From Hormiphora californensis (taxonomy: Eukaryota > Ctenophora > Tentaculata > Cydippida > Pleurobrachiidae), in the NCBI GenBank assembly GCA_020137815.1, contig CM035359.1, forward strand, positions 4,094,532 through 4,158,531: a DNA stretch of 64,000 nt, in the 5' to 3' direction. The position numbers and the translations under genes were made by a program. This document shows, one piece after another, positions 1 through 10,112 of the stretch (positions within the stretch are counted from its first letter, which is position 1; every line of letters begins with the position of its first letter). A model generated the notes under the pieces. It was not told the DNA's origin. It worked only from the letters and a program-made list of their open reading frames with translations, and did no database searches.

Positions 1-398
1 GTTGTCCACTCTGATCAGCTATAAGTTATAGCTATAGTATAGTATAAAAGTTCACCTTTTCTCCATCAGGAATGGAAGAGAGCCCCCCATCCGGCCAGGA
101 GAGGCCGACACAGGACTGAAATGATGTTCCACATCTGGATACCATGGGGAATCAGGATGTATTCATACCTGTAAGTTTCAGCCAAAACTGATTTATCAAT
201 TAATTATAAATTAAGACATTTTGCTCAAGTTATCTCCTTTCGCTCGGATCGGTTCACAATATGATTCATGGGACATGAAATATAATGTGAACAAAAAAGT
301 AATATTTTGAGGTTTGAGACAAACCTAAGACATTACTAACAAACATCATGGCTATTGAAAGCATTGAAACCCAGGACCAGTTAGAACGGGCTTGTAAT

Positions 399-507
399 TA
401 GGAACCGACCGAAACAAGTAAACAACCAATCAGAACTCGTTATTTAGGTCACGTGACTGGTTATCAGCCAATCAGGGACCAGTATTTCCTGATTCGATCG
501 GTTCCTG
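399..507. mobile_element. MITE family CAGGAACCGACCGAA, copy 1
   Basis: Ends are TAGGAACCGACCGAA and CGATCGGTTCCTG, inverted. Flanks CTTGTAAT (391-398) and GTTGTAAC (508-515) match at 6 of 8 bases, suggesting an old 8-bp target duplication as made by hAT elements. Further copies at 2249, 34373 and 58616. Confidence 0.7.
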
Positions 508-1186
508 GTTGTAACGATTTCATATCTAAAGAAACCACATGTCGGTTTATGCTTTGGTAAACTGGGTAGTAAACTGTTTAGTAAATGATATGTAGCAATA
601 CTGGCTGTGCTTTGTATGGCATCTGCAGTACTGTATCAAAGCGTTCAAACCGGGCTTGATCGACTTTTTGGCGGCAGTTGCTGGCTTTGTTTATGCTCTA
701 AGTTGTATATATCTTGCTCACCAAATTATTCTTTTCGAGTATTAATTACTCAACAAAATTATTCTCTGTTTCGGCTTGATCAGGAAACTCCCTTTTTCTG
801 TAGAACATACGCGGCCATTTGTAGCTGTGTAGGGAATCAAGGGATGACCTGCTCCTCTATAGATAGGATTGAACCCACCCCCCTCCCGTTGAACCTATTA
901 ATCAGCCCGAGCTCTAGAAGAACAGACTCTTTGATCAATCTCCCGACTCTCCTTCCTCATAACCCCCTGTCTATGTCATTATACGTTCCTAATCCCCTGT
1001 CTGTGTTTCCTAATCCCCCCTCACAATTGCTTTGTTGAGACAATATATTATATGACAATATATGATTGCCTTTCGTAATCCTCCAGCTACATAATATATT
1101 ATATGGATAATGAGTATTACATGTCCCGAGTACCCAGCGCAAGAATAGGCCTTCCTCCTGCAGCTGTTTTCTTTTAGAGAATAGAG

Positions 1187-1290
1187 CCAATTGGCCTGAG
1201 TCCTGACCCTATTCTCGGAATGCGAGAACCGTGGTCAGAGCATTGGCCTAACCCTATTATACGATAACCGTGGTCAGAACCATGGTCAGA
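1187..1290. mobile_element. Diverged member of CTGTCAGGCCAATGC MITE family
   Basis: Contains CAATTGGCCTGAGTCCTGACC, TATTCTCGGAATGCGAGAAC and GGTCAGAGCATTGGCCT in the order seen in intact copies at 10825 and 52090. Ends are not clear. Confidence 0.45.
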
Positions 1291-1359
1291 GCTGTTAGAA
1301 CTTTCCTTCCTAGACCGTAAACTGTAAGATTGCTGATCCGATGTGAGAATCAAAAATGG

Positions 1360-1466
1360 GTCTGGCGCCACCAGACAGGTGCCAGACCCCGATCTGATTC
1401 TCTCACTCCGTTAAGATGGGGTCGGTGGAGTAAAACAGACCGGTCTCTCGGTTGTGAGTTGCCAGA
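1360..1466. mobile_element. Diverged member of CTGTCTGGCGCC family
   Basis: Contains GTCTGGCGCCACCAGACAG, AGATGGGGTCGGTGG and a closing GCCAGACAG, shared with 2396, 57999, 60099 and 60459. Probably a short inverted-repeat element with internal rearrangement. Confidence 0.45.
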
Positions 1467-2248
1467 CAGAGGTCTCAGTTACCCTCGAATTGAGATAGAT
1501 AAGGGTATAAACGAATGGTATAGAGCATGCAGTTGTGGTAAATCATAGAACTGATTTGATGTGCAGTGAAGTCAGACCACCTCGGGTAATTAATTTGATT
1601 GAATGAACTTCTCCCTAGTATAGCGCTATTGTACGATATAGGGTACAATTTGATCGGGGTTGATGGGCGATTGATCAGTGATATATATTGTGGACTGTTA
1701 TACATCCTGAGATCTGAGGCAGGAGTCTGAGTGTGAGTGTGATAGGTAGAGAGCTGAGAGTGAGAGGTTGTATCTGACAATGTAGGATTGTAGGCCTACC
1801 AACAAGCTGCATTGTGTGACAAATATTACAATTGTTTAGCAGCGGTCATGTAACTTGAGGGGGAGAGAGGGCGGTGTAATGGTATATATGTTGTTGAGTA
1901 AAGGGTGAGAGAGGGTTGAGCAAGGTATAATATGTGTCTGGGGTAATAGATCATTCTGGAGCAATCATGGGTAAAAGTGTGATAATAGTTTTGATAAAAT
2001 GGTGAATGGGGCGCCCCTGTTATAGTAGTAGGTGCCTGTTGTTGAGTGTTGATAATGTTCTTTATAGACTCTATCCTCAAAGAGCTTGGTAGAACGTCGG
2101 CTTAGTATCACCAACCAACTCGATCCTCTCTAAAGAAGCTAAGAAGAGCTGGGACAGAGCACCTAGCGGTGATTTAGTGTCGTGATCACGTTTTCTCACA
2201 TGCTAAGACCACGTTTGGGGTCTCTACTGTCCGGCCAATGCTCTGACA

Positions 2249-2343
2249 CAAGTAAAGAACCAATCAGAACTCGTTATTTAGGTCACGTGACTGGTTATCA
2301 GCCAATCAGGGACCATAATTTCCTGATTCGGTCAGTTCCTGCT
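2249..2343. mobile_element. MITE family CAGGAACCGACCGAA, copy 2 (5' truncated)
   Basis: The internal sequence (AACCAATCAGAACTCGTTAT and the CACGTGACTGGTTATC core) and the right end GGTCAGTTCCTG match copy 1. The left end is lost. Confidence 0.6.
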
Positions 2344-2395
2344 ACTAACAGCTGCCAATGCTCTGAACGGGTCTCCAGCTCCCGATCAGCTATAT

Positions 2396-2457
2396 GGTGG
2401 CGCCATACCCCATTTGATTCTCAGTGCGCTTAGATGGGTCGCGGCGCCAGACAGCCG
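2396..2457. mobile_element. CTGTCTGGCGCC family copy
   Basis: GGTGGCGCCATACCCC at the left and GGCGCCAGACAG at the right flank a core with TTTGATTCTCAG, as in the copies near 60100 and 60460. Confidence 0.5.
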
Positions 2458-2619
2458 ATCAGCTACTGATATCTCTCTGCTTGTAGTGAGCCGACATCAC
2501 AATAGGGCAGCTATGATATTGCACCACATCTCGGGCAGACATAGTGGTATCAGAACAGATCAGAGCCTGAGATGGATCATGCATTCTAGGCAGGATACAT
2601 ATCCTGCTTATATCACCCA

Positions 2620-2935
2620 TATCATACCCCCCTCCCCCATATCATACCCCCAACCCCTCTATCATGACCCCCCTCTTCTCGCAGTGATAATATATGGTAT
2701 CTTGATCTATTATGAAGGAGCAGATCACTCTGATGAGATCCTGTGTTTTTGAACCATGACTGGTTACAGCTTCCACTATCGCATATGAGGCTGTTTGTTA
2801 TCTCCAGTACTTCGTCTGACGCCTCACCCCCAGAAGCAGGTATGAAGTTTGGGAAACATTGGATCCCTCCCCCCCCCCGGAACTTTGGATCCTACCACCC
2901 CATCCCCCACCCCCCCCGGCCCCACCACCGTGAGG
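2620..2935. repeat. C-rich tracts
   Basis: CATATCATACCCCC units at about 2625-2675 and long C runs at 2865-2935. Apart from the weak exon at 2785 no gene is seen. Confidence 0.6.
2785..2839 (+). CDS. Weak candidate exon with strong donor in phase 1
   Basis: ATG at 2785 opens 18 codons (MRLFVISSTSSDASPPEA) plus one base before CAG/GTATGA. It ends in phase 1, unlike the phase-0 set. Joined to an acceptor at 3167 (CCACCAG) it would stay open to TAG at 3300. No known domain. Confidence 0.2.
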
Positions 2936-3184
2936 GGTAGTATTGATACAAGGTTTGTATGCCCCTTTACTTTTTGTTTTCTTTTTTTATCGACGTCCAC
3001 GCGCGGCTATTTCTCGATCCATGTGGCAGTCCGATAATTTTGTTCCTTTTCACGTAAGGATTCTTAATTCTTAGTATGTAGTGGGATGAAATACCGTCGA
3101 AGCTCGACTTTTACGGCGAATGAAAACACATGTATTGTTTGTTGACAGTTTCTTAATTCTGCCACCAGGGGAGTGTGACGTTAG

Positions 3185-3442
3185 AGGATTGATGAGGAAT
3201 CTCACTACTACGACCATGAAAAAGACGAAGACGATAGAGAGGAGAGCGAGAGTAGGAGAGCAGGATACGACGCGAGAGACCGAGCAGGAGATAGAGCAGT
3301 AGATCGAGCTCTCATTCGCGCAGCATTTTTAGAGAGCAAGCTCTGCTCAAATAACGTGGAGCGTTCAGTCAGACTAGCCGAGCGACTAGCGAGACTACGA
3401 CAGATCATAGGCGCTTCGCGCACGGCCTCTCTGCTGATTCGA
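3185..3442 (+). CDS. Possible exon rich in Arg/Glu/Asp, phase-0 donor
   Basis: One frame is open from an in-frame TAG at 3182 to ATTCGA/GTATCT at 3442, giving about 86 codons. The product has regular acidic and basic residues and a helical-looking end (RLAERLARLRQIIGASRTA). It has no ATG, and its only acceptors (for example at 3184) have poor pyrimidine tracts, so the 5' end is unresolved. A CT microsatellite follows at once. The phase-0 end matches the other candidates. Confidence 0.25.
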
Positions 3443-3556
<114 letters not shown>

Positions 3557-3918
3557 CACAGGATCGGGGAAGCACTTCAAGAAGAGAAACCAGATCTGCA
3601 CTTTTCTCCGATGGGTGAGATGGCTTTTGATTCTTGTAATTGTCTCAGAATATGATAATATATCGTATCATATGTCTCTCATTCAGCTACAATCATGTCT
3701 ATTGTTGTTTTGGTTTGTTTGTTTGTTTGTTTGTTATAGACGTCTTAGGAACCTGGGATACTGAGTTCTCTCCCTCATCTTGGTCTACTCTGATTGTTTT
3801 GTTTCTAAGCCCTAATTTTGTACATGTATGTAAATGAATAGGATTATTACCACTTCATGGTTACTAACTATTGACTAAGCTATGCGTAGAGTTTGCATTT
3901 ACCTTGACTTTCCTATTA

Positions 3919-4091
3919 CAGTCGAACCCCCGATTTACCGGGATGCTCGGGGGAAAGGGTTTTGACCGGTAAATCGGGGTGCCCGGTATATCGGGGTCAA
4001 TTACCGTTAATATCCTATATCGGGGGAATTTTATCCTCCCGGTAAATCGGAGTTCCGGTTAATCGGGGCCCGGTAAATCGGGGTCGGACTG
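3919..4091. mobile_element. MITE family CAGTCGGACCCCGATT, copy 1, TA target
   Basis: 173 bp with ends CAGTCGAACCCCCGATTT and GGGGTCGGACTG, flanked by TA on both sides. Internal copies of CCGGTAAATCGGGGT repeat in both orientations. TA target and CAG ends fit Tc1/mariner or pogo-type MITEs (inference). Confidence 0.75.
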
Positions 4092-4113
4092 TATAGCTGT
4101 AATAGCTGTACTA

Positions 4114-4380
4114 GTGTCTGACTGTGGTCTGGAATCCCCCTACTGCACGGAGCTTTTCTGAATCACATTTTCGAGACGAATCCAACGCAACCGGAATTAG
4201 CTTTCTATCTTATCGGGAAGTTTGGGCTTCAGCATCTTCATTTTTGGTCATTTTTCGGTGCGCGAGCCAATCAGAGGCCTTTATTTCGAAATCCAGGCCT
4301 CTGATTGGCTCGCACACCGAAAAATGACCAAAAATGAAAGCTCCGTGCAGTAGGGGGTTTCCAGACCACAGTCAGACACT
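4114..4380. mobile_element. 267-bp inverted-repeat element, TA target
   Basis: Ends GTGTCTGACTGTGGTCTGGA and its inverse, flanked by TA (4112-4113, 4381-4382). The two halves pair almost throughout, with an inner GCCAATCAGAGGCC hairpin around a TTTCGAAATC loop. Confidence 0.75.
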
Positions 4381-4626
4381 AAGCTGTACTTAAATGAGGG
4401 TCACTATAATATAAGTGGGCACATCACCCCTACATCAACTCTTTAATGACAACAGGGTACTTTTATTTGCTAAGTAGTATCATACTTACCAGCTCTAGTA
4501 TATTGGGGGGGGGGTGCATATTTGTGATGAGCTTTTACATGAAGGTTTTAAACTTCTTTTTAGTAGGTACATATCATCTCTATAATTATAAGTTGGAGAT
4601 GAACGACGTTAGTAGCCGACAGGGGC

Positions 4627-4686
4627 CTGTCAGAGCATTGGCCTGACCATATTCTCAGAACTGTGGTCAGAGCATTGGCCTGACAG
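4627..4686. mobile_element. CTGTCAG MITE family copy, 60 bp
   Basis: Ends CTGTCAG and CTGACAG. Holds GAGCATTGGCCTGACC, a TATTCTCAGAAC core and GGTCAGAGCATTGGCC. Confidence 0.55.
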
Positions 4687-5329
4687 ACAGGGGCTCTACT
4701 TGAAAGTTGAAGGGTTCCCTAGTTGCTTATACAGGGTGTGAACTGCATGTCGTGTTTGCTAGTCGCGAGCGCGCTTGCGAGACAAGCAAACACGTCAAGG
4801 TTCATTAACAAGCATGCTGCTCAGTCATTTTAGATTTAATACACAATGTAAGGATATCATGTAATAGGTGAGACTCTTGCCGTCACCCTCGTTCAAGTCC
4901 CGTGAAAAACGGAGCAGTACACGCAAACTGATGCCCATTTTCCTCGCGTGACCCCGATTCAGCAGTTTGAGACACCAACTCTTTAGGGGGCCATATCTCA
5001 GGAACCAGACAAGATAGGAAAAATCGCCGTCTAATGAGGCGTACAGTTTTTAATCTAGTTTACCACTGTACCGGCCGTTTCACTCTCCGACCTAAAACAA
5101 AAATCGCAACCCCACAAAACTTCAAAATAATGAAATTCGCATCTCGCATGTCGTGTTGCATGTCGTGTCATGTTATTGACGCGCTCGCGTTCAACTCTCA
5201 CACAGCAGCTGCAGAACGTGGCGGAAACATCGAGGAGTAGAGAGAGGGTCGGTGCCGAATCAAATATTTCTTGATCTTGATCTACTCCATCTCTCAGCTA
5301 TCCTACCCCTCATCAACTCGATCTCTCAG

Positions 5330-6320
5330 CTACCCTACCCCTCATCTACTCCATCTTTCAGCTACCCTACCCCTTATCTAGTCCATCTCTCAGCTTCCCT
5401 ACCTCCCATTTACTCCATCTCTCAGCTACCCTACCTCCCATTTACTTCATCTCTCAGCTTCCCTACCTCCCATTTACTCCATCTCTCAGCTTCCCTACCT
5501 CCCATTTACTCCATCGCTTACCTTCCCTACCTCCCATTTACTCCATCTCTCAGCTTCCCTACCTCCCATTTACTCCATCTCTCAGCTACCCTACCTCCCA
5601 TTTACTCCATTTCTCAGCTTCCCTACCTCTCATTTACTCCATCTCTCAGCTACCCTACCTCCCATTTACTCCATCTCTCAGCTTCCCTACCTCCCATTTA
5701 CTCCATCCCTAAGCTTCCCTACCTGCCATTTACTCCATCTCTCAGCTACCCTACCACCCATTTACTCCATCTCTCAGCTTTCCTACCTCCCATTTACTTC
5801 ATCTCTCAGCTTCCCTATCTCCCATTTACTCCATCTCTCAGCTACCCTACCTCCCATTTACTCCATCTCTCAGCTTCCCTACCTCACATTTACTCCATCT
5901 CTCAGCTACCCTACCTCCCATTTACTCCATCGCTCAGCTTCCCTACCTCCCAATTACTCCATCTCTCAGCTACCTTACCTTCTATTTACTCCATCTCTCA
6001 GCTTCCCTACCTCCCATTTACTCCATCTCTCAGCTACCCTAGCTCCCATTTACTCCATCTCTCAGCTACCCTACCTCCCATTTACTCCATATCTCAGCTA
6101 CCTTACCTCCCATTTACTCCATCTCTCAGCTTACCTACCTCCCATTTACTCCATATCTCAGCTTCCCTACCTCCCATTTACTCCATCCCTAAGCTTCCCT
6201 ACCTGCCATTTACTCCATCTCTCAGCTACCCTACCACCCATTTACTCCATCTCTCAGCTTTCCTACCTCCCATTTACTTCATCTCTCAGCTTCCCTACCT
6301 CCCATTTACTCCATCGCTCA
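5330..6320. repeat. Minisatellite array inside foldback, forward orientation
   Basis: Tandem units of about 29 bp built on CTACCTCCCATTTACTCC followed by ATCTCTCAGCT, with point variants. The apparent 382-codon frame here is repeat translation (PFTPSLSYPTSHLLHLSA-like), not a supported gene. Confidence 0.9.
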
Positions 6321-6329
6321 GGGGTAGGA

Positions 6330-7985
6330 ATGTTAGGATAAATGAGAGATGGAGTAAATGGGAGGTAGGGAAGCTGAGAGATGGATCAAATGGGAGGTAG
6401 GGTAGCTGAGGGATGGAGTAAATGGGAGGTAGGGAAGCTGAGACTTGAGAGATGGAGTAAATGGGAGGTAGGGTAGCTGAGAGATGGAGTAAATGTGAGG
6501 TAGGGTAGTTGAGAGATGGATTGAATGGGAGGTAGGGTAGCTGAGAGATGGAGTAAATGGGAGGCAAGGATGGAGTAAATGGGAGGTAGGGAAGCTGAGG
6601 GATGGAGTAAATGGGAGGTAGGGAAGCTGAGAGATGGAGTAAATGGGAGGTAGGGTAGCTGAGAGATGGAGTGAATGGGAGGTAGGGTAGCTGAGAGATG
6701 GAGTGAATGGGAGGTAGGGTAGCTGAGAGATGGAGTAAATGGGAGGTAGGGTAGCTGAGAGATGGAGTGAATGGGAGGTAGGGTAGCTGAGAGATGGAGT
6801 AAATGTGAGGTAGGGTAGTTGAGAGATGGATTGAATGGGAGGTAGGGTAGCTGAGAGATGGAGTAAATGGGAGGCAAGGATGGAGTAAATGGGAGGTAGG
6901 GAAGCTGAGGGATGGAGTAAATGGGAGGTAGGGAAGCTGAGAGATGGAGTAAATGGGAGGTAGGGTAGCTGAGAGATGGAGTGAATGGGAGGTAGGGTAG
7001 CTGAGAGATGGAGTGAATGGGAGGTAGGGTAGCTGAGAGATGGAGTAAATGGGAGGTAGGTAAGCTGAGAGATGGAGTAAATGGGAGGTAAGGTAAGCTG
7101 AGAGATGGAGTAAATGGGAGGTAGGGTAGCTGAGAGATGGAGTAAATGGGAGCTAGGGTAGCTGAGAGATGGAGTAAATGGGAGGTAGGGAAGCTGAGAG
7201 ATAGAGTAAATAGAAGGTAAGGTAGCTGAGAGATGGAGTAAATGGGAGGTAGGGAAGCTGAGCGATGGAGTAAATGGGAGGTAGGGTAGCTGAGAGATGG
7301 AGTAAATGGGAGGTAGGGAAGCTGAGAGATGGAGTAAATGGGAGGTAGGGTAGCTGAGAGATGGAGTAAATGAGATGTAGGGAAGCTGAGAAATGGAGTA
7401 AATGGGAGGTAGGGTAGCTGAGAGATGGAGTAAATGGGAGGTAGGGAAGCTGAGAGATGGAGTAAATGGGAGGTAGGGAAGGTAAGCGATGGAGTAAATG
7501 GGAGATAGGGAAGCTGAGAGATGGAGTAAATGGGAGGTAGGGAAGCTGAGAGATGAAGTAAATGGGAGGTAGGGTAGCTGAGAGATGGAGTAAATGGGAG
7601 GTAGGGAAGCTGAGAGATGGAGTAAATGGGAGGTAAGGAAGCTGAGGGATGGAGTAAATGGGAGGTAGGGAAGCTGAGAGATGGAGTAAATGGGAGGTAG
7701 GGAAGCTGAGAGATGGAGTAAATGGGAGGTAGGGTAGTTGAGAGATGGAGTGAATGGGAGGTAGGGTAGCTGAGAGATGGAGTAAATGGGAGGCAAGGAT
7801 GGAGTAAATGGGAGGTAGGGAAGCTGAGGGATGGAGTAAATGGGAGGTAGGGAAGCTGAGAGATGGAGTAAATGGAAGGTAGGGTAGCTGAGAGATGGAG
7901 TGAATGGGAGGTAGGGTAGCTGAGAGATGGAGTAAATGGGAGGTAGGGAAGCTGAGAGATGGAGTGAATGGGAGGTAGGGAAGGA
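6330..7985. repeat. Minisatellite array inside foldback, inverse orientation
   Basis: The same unit as at 5330-6320 but reverse-complemented (GAGATGGAGTAAATGGGAGG core), about 55-60 copies. Higher-order blocks recur, for example around GGAGGCAAGGATGGAG at about 6560, 6870 and 7790. Long minus-strand frames are repeat artefacts. Confidence 0.9.
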
Positions 7986-7987
7986 GT

Positions 7988-8455
7988 CACCCCCTCCCTG
8001 CCGACGGACCTCCCTGCCGACGGGTCGGCAGGGAGGTCATTCGGCAGGGAGGGCGGGATATGGGGGTATAATGTCCTACGTGCCGACGAAATTGGGATGA
8101 GATCGCCGTCGGCACGTAGGACATTATACCCCTATTTTCTGCCCTCCCTGCCGACGGACCTCCCTACCGATCGGCAGGGAGGGCCGTCGGCAGGGAGGAC
8201 ACTTTACCCCTCCTTTTACCCTCTGTGCCGACGGTCGGCAGGGAGGACATTTTACCCCTCGTTTTACCCTCTGTACCGACGATCGGCAGGGAGGACATTT
8301 TACCCCTCCTTTTACCCTCTGTACCGACGATCGGCAAGTAGGGCCGTCGGCAGGGAGGACATTTACCCCTCCTTTTCAGCCTCACTACCGACGATCGGCA
8401 GGGAGGACATTTACCCCTCCTTTTCACCCTCTGTGCCGACGAAACCATAACCCAA
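7988..8455. repeat. GC-rich CCGACGGTCGGCAGGGAGG module, left arm
   Basis: Blocks of GTCGGCAGGGAGG alternate with TTTACCCCTCCTTTTACCC. Short perfect inverted pairs occur, for example around 8015-8050 and 8075-8130. It is mirrored by 8690-8995 across the telomere-like core. Confidence 0.8.
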
Positions 8456-8613
8456 ACCATCGCCCTAACCATCGCCCTAACCACCACCCTAACCATCACC
8501 CTAACCATCACCCTAACCACCGCCCTAACCACCGCCCTAACCACCACCCTAACCCTAACCACCGCCCTAACCCTAACCCTAACCCTAACCCTAACCCTAA
8601 CCCTAACCCTAAC
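8449..8613. repeat. Interstitial telomere-like CCCTAA tract
   Basis: Degenerate units such as CCCTAACCATCG and CCCTAACCACCA pass into nine or so perfect CCCTAA units ending at 8613. This is the C strand of the animal telomere repeat TTAGGG. It lies near the centre of the giant foldback element. Confidence 0.9.
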
Positions 8614-8689
8614 GATACTCAGAGGAACAATACACAGTGAACTCTTCGTATTTGGCCTGCCGGCCAAATTCTCGAGCTCACAGAAGGAG

Positions 8690-8995
8690 TGAAACGCCCT
8701 CCCTACCGATCGTCGGTACAGAGGGTAAAAGGAGGGGTGAAATATCCTCCCTGCCGATCGTCGGTACAGAGGGTGAATAGGAGGGGTAAATGTCCTCCCT
8801 GCCGAATACTCTCTCGGAGTCAGTTTTCGGCAGGGAGGGCGGAATATAGGGGTCAAATGTCCTACGTGCCGACGGCGATCTCATCCCAATCTCGTCGGCA
8901 CGTAGGACATTATACCCCTATATCCCGCCCTCCCTGCCGAATGACCTCCCTGCCGACCCGTCGGCAGGGAGGTCCGTCGGCAGGGAGGGCGGGTA
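8690..8995. repeat. GC-rich module, right arm
   Basis: Inverse counterpart of 7988-8455, with CCTCCCTGCCGATCGTCGG units and a nested palindrome around 8855-8910. Confidence 0.8.
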
Positions 8996-8999
8996 CCGT

Positions 9000-9200
9000 A
9001 GGGAAGCTGAGAGATGGAGTAAATGGGAGGTAGGTAAGCTGAGAGATGGAGTAAATGGGAGGTAGGGTATCTGAGAGATGGAGTAAATGGCAGGTAGGGA
9101 AGCTGAGATATGGAGTAAATGGGAGGTAGGTAAGCTGAGAGATGGAGTAAATGGGAGGTAGGGAAGCTGAGAGATGGAGTAAATGGGAGGTAGGGTAGCT
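9000..9200. repeat. Minisatellite in right part of foldback
   Basis: Further copies of the 29-bp-class unit in the inverse orientation. From about 9200 the units pass into a slightly different version (GATGAGGGGTAGGGTAGC) shared with the left outer arm near 5290-5400. A nested perfect inverted pair sits at 9318-9375. Confidence 0.8.
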
Positions 9201-10112
9201 GACTAGCTGAGAGATGGAGTAGATGAGGAGTAGGGTAGCGGAGAGATGGACTAGATTAGGGGTAGGGTAGCTGAAAGATGGAGTTGATGAGGGCTAGGGA
9301 AGCATAGAGATGGAAACGATTATGGATAGGGATTCCCTACCCCTAATCGTTTCCATCTCTATGCTTCCCTAATAGGGAAGCTGAGAGATTGAGTAGATGA
9401 GGAGTAGGGTAGCTGAGAGATGGACTAGATAAGGGGTAGGGTAGCTGAAAGATGGAGTAGATGAGGGGTAGGGTAGCTGAAAGATGGAGTAGATGAGAGG
9501 TAGGGTAGCTGAGAGATCGAGTTGATGAGGGGTAGGATAGCTGAGAGATGGAGTAGATCAAGATCAAGAAATATTTGATTCGGCACCGACCCTCTCTCTA
9601 CTCCTCGATGTTTCCCGCCACGTTCTGCAGCTGCTGTGTGAGAGTTGAACGCGAGCGCGTCAATAACATGACACGACATGCAACACGACATGCGAGATGC
9701 GAATTTCATTATTTTGAAGTTTTGTGGGGTTGCGATTTTTGTTTTAGGTCGGAGAGTGAAACGGCCGGTACAGTGGTAAACTAGATTAAAAACTGTACGC
9801 CTCATTAGACGGCGATTTTTCCTATCTTGTCTGGTTCCTGAGATATGGCCCCCTAAAGAGTTGGTGTCTCAAACTGCTGAATCGGGGTCACGCGAGGAAA
9901 ATGGGCATCAGTTTGCGTGTACTGCTCCGTTTTTCACGGGACTTGAACGAGGGTGACGGCAAGAGTCTCACCTATTACATGATATCCTTACATTGTGTAT
10001 TAAATCTAAAATGACTGAGCAGCATGCTTGTTAATGAACCTTGACGTGTTTGCTTGTCTCGCAAGCGCGCTCGCGACTAGCAAACACGACATGCAGTTCA
10101 CACCCTGTTATA

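Larger units (their letters stand above)
4732..10107. mobile_element. Giant foldback element, 5.4 kb, with 5-bp target duplication
   Basis: The element starts CAGGGTGTGAACTGCATG and ends in the inverse, CATGCAGTTCACACCCTG. It is flanked on both sides by TTATA (4727-4731 and 10108-10112). Outer arms of about 590 bp (4732-5330 and 9540-10107) are nearly identical in inverted order. Inside are arrays of a 29-bp-class minisatellite in opposite orientations (5330-6320 versus 6330-7985 and 9000-9200), then an inverted GC-rich module around a telomere-like core. No transposase frame is seen, and the long open frames inside are only repeat translations. Structure resembles foldback (FB-type) elements, whose long terminal repeats also hold tandem repeats. 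Confidence 0.85.

Noticed and set aside
4860-4915. tRNA gene in the left foldback arm (B-box-like GTTCAAGTCCC)
   Set aside because: No A box or stems around it. The inverse copy in the right arm shows it is only element sequence.
5252-7990. Long open frames of 380 to 534 codons
   Set aside because: They are translations of the 29-bp-class minisatellite, which lacks stops in several frames on both strands. No ordinary composition, splice or domain evidence.
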